This document shows, piece by piece, positions 5,041 through 7,280 of a stretch of DNA of 7,280 nucleotides. Both the position numbers and the translations under genes were made by a program. A model generated the notes under the pieces. The model saw nothing but the letters and a program-made list of their open reading frames with translations, was not told where the DNA came from and did no database searches. The stretch is from Deltaproteobacteria bacterium (GTDB lineage: Bacteria > Myxococcota_A > UBA796 > GCA-2862545), in the NCBI GenBank assembly GCA_019307545.1, contig JAFDJI010000168.1, positions 1-7,280 of the forward strand, read 5' to 3'. Numbering within the stretch: position 1 is the stretch's first letter; each line of letters opens with the position of its first letter.

Positions 5041-6921
5041 ATGGGGGCTCGGGAAGGACAACCCCTCGATACTCGCACCTTGAACGAACAACTCGACGAC
5101 ACCTTGAAGCGCGTCTTCGGACATCAGACCTTCCGTCCGGGGCAGCGGGCCGCGATCACCGCCTTGGAGCGCGGGCGCGATGTACAGGTCCTCCTGCCCA
5201 CCGGGGGCGGCAAATCGCTGTGCTACCAGCTTCCGGCCATCCGGCACGTCGAGGCCACGGGCGGGGTGACCCTGGTGGTCTCGCCCCTCATCGCGCTCAT
5301 GGAGGACCAGGTCGGCGCGCTTCGGGCGCGGGGCGTTCCGGCGGTCGCGCTGCACTCCGGGTTGGCGCACGACGAGCGCGCCGCGGCCATGCGGGAGGTC
5401 CAGGAGCGCGGGGGGTTGCTGTACGTGAGTCCCGAGCGGGTGCGAGTGGCGCGTTTCCGTCGCTGGTTGGGCGCGCTGCCGGTGGGCGCGGCGGCGGTCG
5501 ACGAGGCCCACTGCATCAGCGAGTGGGGACACGATTTCCGGAAGGACTACCTGAGCCTGGGGGTGCTCAAGGCAGAGTTGGGCGTCCCGCTGATCGCGCT
5601 CACCGCGACGGCCACCGCTCGGGTCATGGACGAGATCCGGGAGTCCCTGGGCCTGCTGTCCCCCCTGGTAGTGCAGGGGGACTTCCGGCGCCCGAACCTG
5701 GCCCTGTCGGTGGAGCTGCTCCAGGGCGACCTGGCACGGGCGGACAGGGTGGCCACCCTGGTGCGGACCGTGGTCGACCAAAAAGCTGGACGCGCCGTCG
5801 TCTACGCGGCGACCCGCAAGCGGGTGAAGTCCCTGTGCGCATTCCTGCGAAAGCAGGGGCTCCCGGCCGGCTACTACCACGCCGGAAGGAGTGACGGGGC
5901 GCGGAGCAACGCCCAGGAGGCCTACCAAGGGGGCCGACGCCCGGTGCTGGTCGCCACCACGGCCTTCGGCATGGGAGTCGACCATCCGGATGTCCGCCTC
6001 GTGGTCCACGCCGAGGCACCGGGGACCCTGGAGACCTACTACCAGCAGGCCGGACGGGCGGGGCGGGATGGGCTTCCGGCGCGGTGCGTGCTGCTCTACT
6101 CCACGAAAGACGCCGGCACCCACGCACGGATCCGGGGGGACTCCGTCCACCCCGGCCGGGTCGAAGGGTGGGGAGCGCTGCAGGACTACGTGTATGGCAC
6201 GGGTTGTCGTCAGCGAGCGCTCGTGCGCCACTTCACCGGGGTGGACGGACCCGCCTGCGGCCTCTGCGATGCGTGCCTGGACCCCGCAGCCGTTCACGCA
6301 TCGGTGACTGCTTCTCGGCAGGCCCTCGCGGAACGCGGGCGGACGCGGGAAGCCAAGCGCCGGCGCGAGGAGGCAATCAACCTCTCTACTGCCCAGGACG
6401 ACCTTGTCGTCGCCTTTGTGGATCACCTGCGCCGTCCGGTGAGCAAGCGGATGGTGGCGCTGGGTCTCAAGGGAAGCCAATCTCGAGCAGCGCGACGCAA
6501 GAAGCTGTCCGAGAACCCCCAGTTCGGAGCCCTGAAGGACCTCCCCGAGCGGGCCCTGATCCTGGCGGTGGAGCGACTTCTCACCGAAGACCGCCTCGCG
6601 CCTCGCGGCAAGAAATACCCGACGGTGTGGATCCCCAACAAACGCGTGCGGCAGGCCGCGGGCACGTCCCCATCGCGCCCGCGGGGGTTCCGGCCGTCGA
6701 ACCCGCTCGAGGCCTCGCTGAAGCGGTTTCGCCGCGCCGAGGCACGCCGGCGGCGGTGGAAGGCCTACCAGGTGTTCCCGAACGCGACGTTGGTGGCCAT
6801 CGCCAACGCCCAACCCCGGACCCTGGAGGAACTTGGCGTGGTTCGGGGGATGGGTCCGCGGCGGTTGGCCCGCTTCGGGCCCCGGTTGCTCGAGTTGGTG
6901 GGCGCCGCAAGCACCACCTGA
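5041..6921 (+). CDS. recQ: RecQ-family ATP-dependent DNA helicase
   Basis: A 626-residue 3'-5' DNA helicase acting in recombinational repair and stalled-fork processing. Helicase motifs: motif 0 FGHQTFRPGQ (26-35), Walker A LLPTGGGKS (51-59, Lys58), Ia VVSPLIALMEDQV (79-91), Walker B DEAH (154-157) followed by the RecQ aromatic-rich loop CISEWGHDF, III ALTATAT (186-192), IV VVYAATR (253-259), V ATTAFGMGVDHPD (305-317), and VI QQAGRAGRDG (335-344). The RecQ zinc site has Cys389, Cys406, Cys409 and Cys412. Residues about 453-530 look like a diverged RQC winged helix. A basic linker (about 535-575) leads to an HRDC domain at about 557-620 with FPNATLVAIA and LEELGVVRGMG. All domains of a full RecQ are therefore present. 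ATG 5041 is the first good start before motif 0, but it lacks a clear ribosome site; TTG 5080 is possible. Divergent from pyrC, convergent with the downstream gene. Confidence 0.96.
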   Translation: MGAREGQPLDTRTLNEQLDDTLKRVFGHQTFRPGQRAAITALERGRDVQVLLPTGGGKSLCYQLPAIRHVEATGGVTLVVSPLIALMEDQVGALRARGVPAVALHSGLAHDERAAAMREVQERGGLLYVSPERVRVARFRRWLGALPVGAAAVDEAHCISEWGHDFRKDYLSLGVLKAELGVPLIALTATATARVMDEIRESLGLLSPLVVQGDFRRPNLALSVELLQGDLARADRVATLVRTVVDQKAGRAVVYAATRKRVKSLCAFLRKQGLPAGYYHAGRSDGARSNAQEAYQGGRRPVLVATTAFGMGVDHPDVRLVVHAEAPGTLETYYQQAGRAGRDGLPARCVLLYSTKDAGTHARIRGDSVHPGRVEGWGALQDYVYGTGCRQRALVRHFTGVDGPACGLCDACLDPAAVHASVTASRQALAERGRTREAKRRREEAINLSTAQDDLVVAFVDHLRRPVSKRMVALGLKGSQSRAARRKKLSENPQFGALKDLPERALILAVERLLTEDRLAPRGKKYPTVWIPNKRVRQAAGTSPSRPRGFRPSNPLEASLKRFRRAEARRRRWKAYQVFPNATLVAIANAQPRTLEELGVVRGMGPRRLARFGPRLLELVGAASTT

Positions 6922-6925
6922 TCGG

Positions 6926-7280
6926 CTACCGCCGGAAGGCGCCTCCGTGGGTGTCGACGGCGGCGCCAGCCATGCGCAGGGCGTCCTCGCTCTCCCTGGT
7001 CCGCGTCTCGAAGTCCGCGAGTTGCCTGTTCGTTGTGGCGATCTGCTCCGCCATCCCGCGCAGGAGGGCGCGCCGGAACGTCGACCCCGCGAGGTGGGGC
7101 TCGTTGACGAGATGGTCCCACCCCTTGCGGTCGAGGACCATGACGCCCACCTTGGTCTTCGCCACACAGGTCGCCATGCGGGGTCGGTCCTGGGCGAGGG
7201 AGAGCATCCCGAATACCGCGCCCTGCTCGAGTACCGCCAGGAGATGTACCCGTCCTTCACGGGTGGAGACGACCACGTCG
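6926..7280 (-). CDS. Cyclic-nucleotide-binding-domain protein, C-terminal part
   Basis: The final 117 codons of a minus-strand gene whose start lies beyond the right edge; the frame enters at the edge as DVVVSTREGR, a beta strand of the domain, so the GTG near 7276 is probably internal. LLAVLEQGAVFGMLSL followed by RPRMATCVA matches the phosphate-binding cassette of CRP/PKA-regulatory-subunit domains, with Arg34 (counting from the first visible residue) in the phosphate-contact position. The usual Glu of FGE, which holds the ribose 2'-OH, is Met25 here, so cAMP or cGMP binding is doubtful. After the domain comes a predicted helical, charged tail (about 65-100, MAEQIATTNRQLADFETRTR) likely to form a coiled coil. 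No helix-turn-helix follows, so it is not a CRP-type transcription factor as far as seen. Its TAG stop is 4 bp from the recQ stop. Confidence 0.85.
   Translation of the reverse strand, partial: DVVVSTREGRVHLLAVLEQGAVFGMLSLAQDRPRMATCVAKTKVGVMVLDRKGWDHLVNEPHLAGSTFRRALLRGMAEQIATTNRQLADFETRTRESEDALRMAGAAVDTHGGAFRR

Noticed and set aside
4996..7260. Minus-strand open frame of 754 codons
   Set aside because: Antisense to the whole of recQ and out of frame with the cyclic-nucleotide-domain gene. Despite its length it has no domain or ribosome site.

Overview
The window is high-GC bacterial DNA with dense coding, strong G/C preference at third codon positions, and two lipoprotein signal peptides. 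One lipoprotein carries a peptidoglycan-binding OmpA domain, so the cell is Gram-negative. Ala/Pro-rich lipoprotein linkers, GTG starts and stacked GGAGG-type ribosome sites would suit a myxobacterium-like (former deltaproteobacterial) chromosome. That placement is inference from style, not from a marker gene. I see no rRNA, tRNA, insertion sequence, phage gene or CRISPR array; this reads as an ordinary chromosomal housekeeping region.

Layout. Positions 1-145 (minus) hold the N-terminal 48 codons of an unrecognised protein that runs off the left edge. From 4971 down to 295 six minus-strand genes follow one another: a class I dihydroorotase (pyrC), a PrxQ/Bcp peroxiredoxin (bcp), an Ala/Pro-rich lipoprotein with a four-cysteine C-terminal domain, a short nucleosidase-fold protein closest to futalosine hydrolase, a DnaQ/ExoX-like DEDDh 3'-5' exonuclease, and an OmpA-domain lipoprotein. 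In transcription order the gaps are 15, 8, 57 and 89 nt, then a 4-nt ATGA overlap, so this is probably one operon, or two if the 57- or 89-nt gap holds a promoter. On the plus strand, divergent from pyrC across 69 bp, is a RecQ-family helicase (5041-6921) with helicase core, four-cysteine zinc site, a diverged winged-helix region and an HRDC domain. It converges, with 4 bp between stop codons, on a cyclic-nucleotide-binding-domain protein (minus) that is cut by the right edge.

How the genes fit together. Pyrimidine synthesis (pyrC), peroxide detoxification (bcp) and a purine-nucleoside hydrolase (possibly menaquinone synthesis by the futalosine route) are metabolic. The exonuclease and RecQ belong to DNA repair. 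The two lipoproteins belong to the envelope. No single pathway joins them. The points most worth a second look are the lipoprotein's minimal signal peptide and perfect 30-bp tandem repeat, the MotB-like signature in an OmpA lipoprotein, the compact nucleosidase with an Asn where MTA/SAH nucleosidases have catalytic Asp, and the cyclic-nucleotide domain lacking its usual ribose-binding Glu. I found no convincing novel system.
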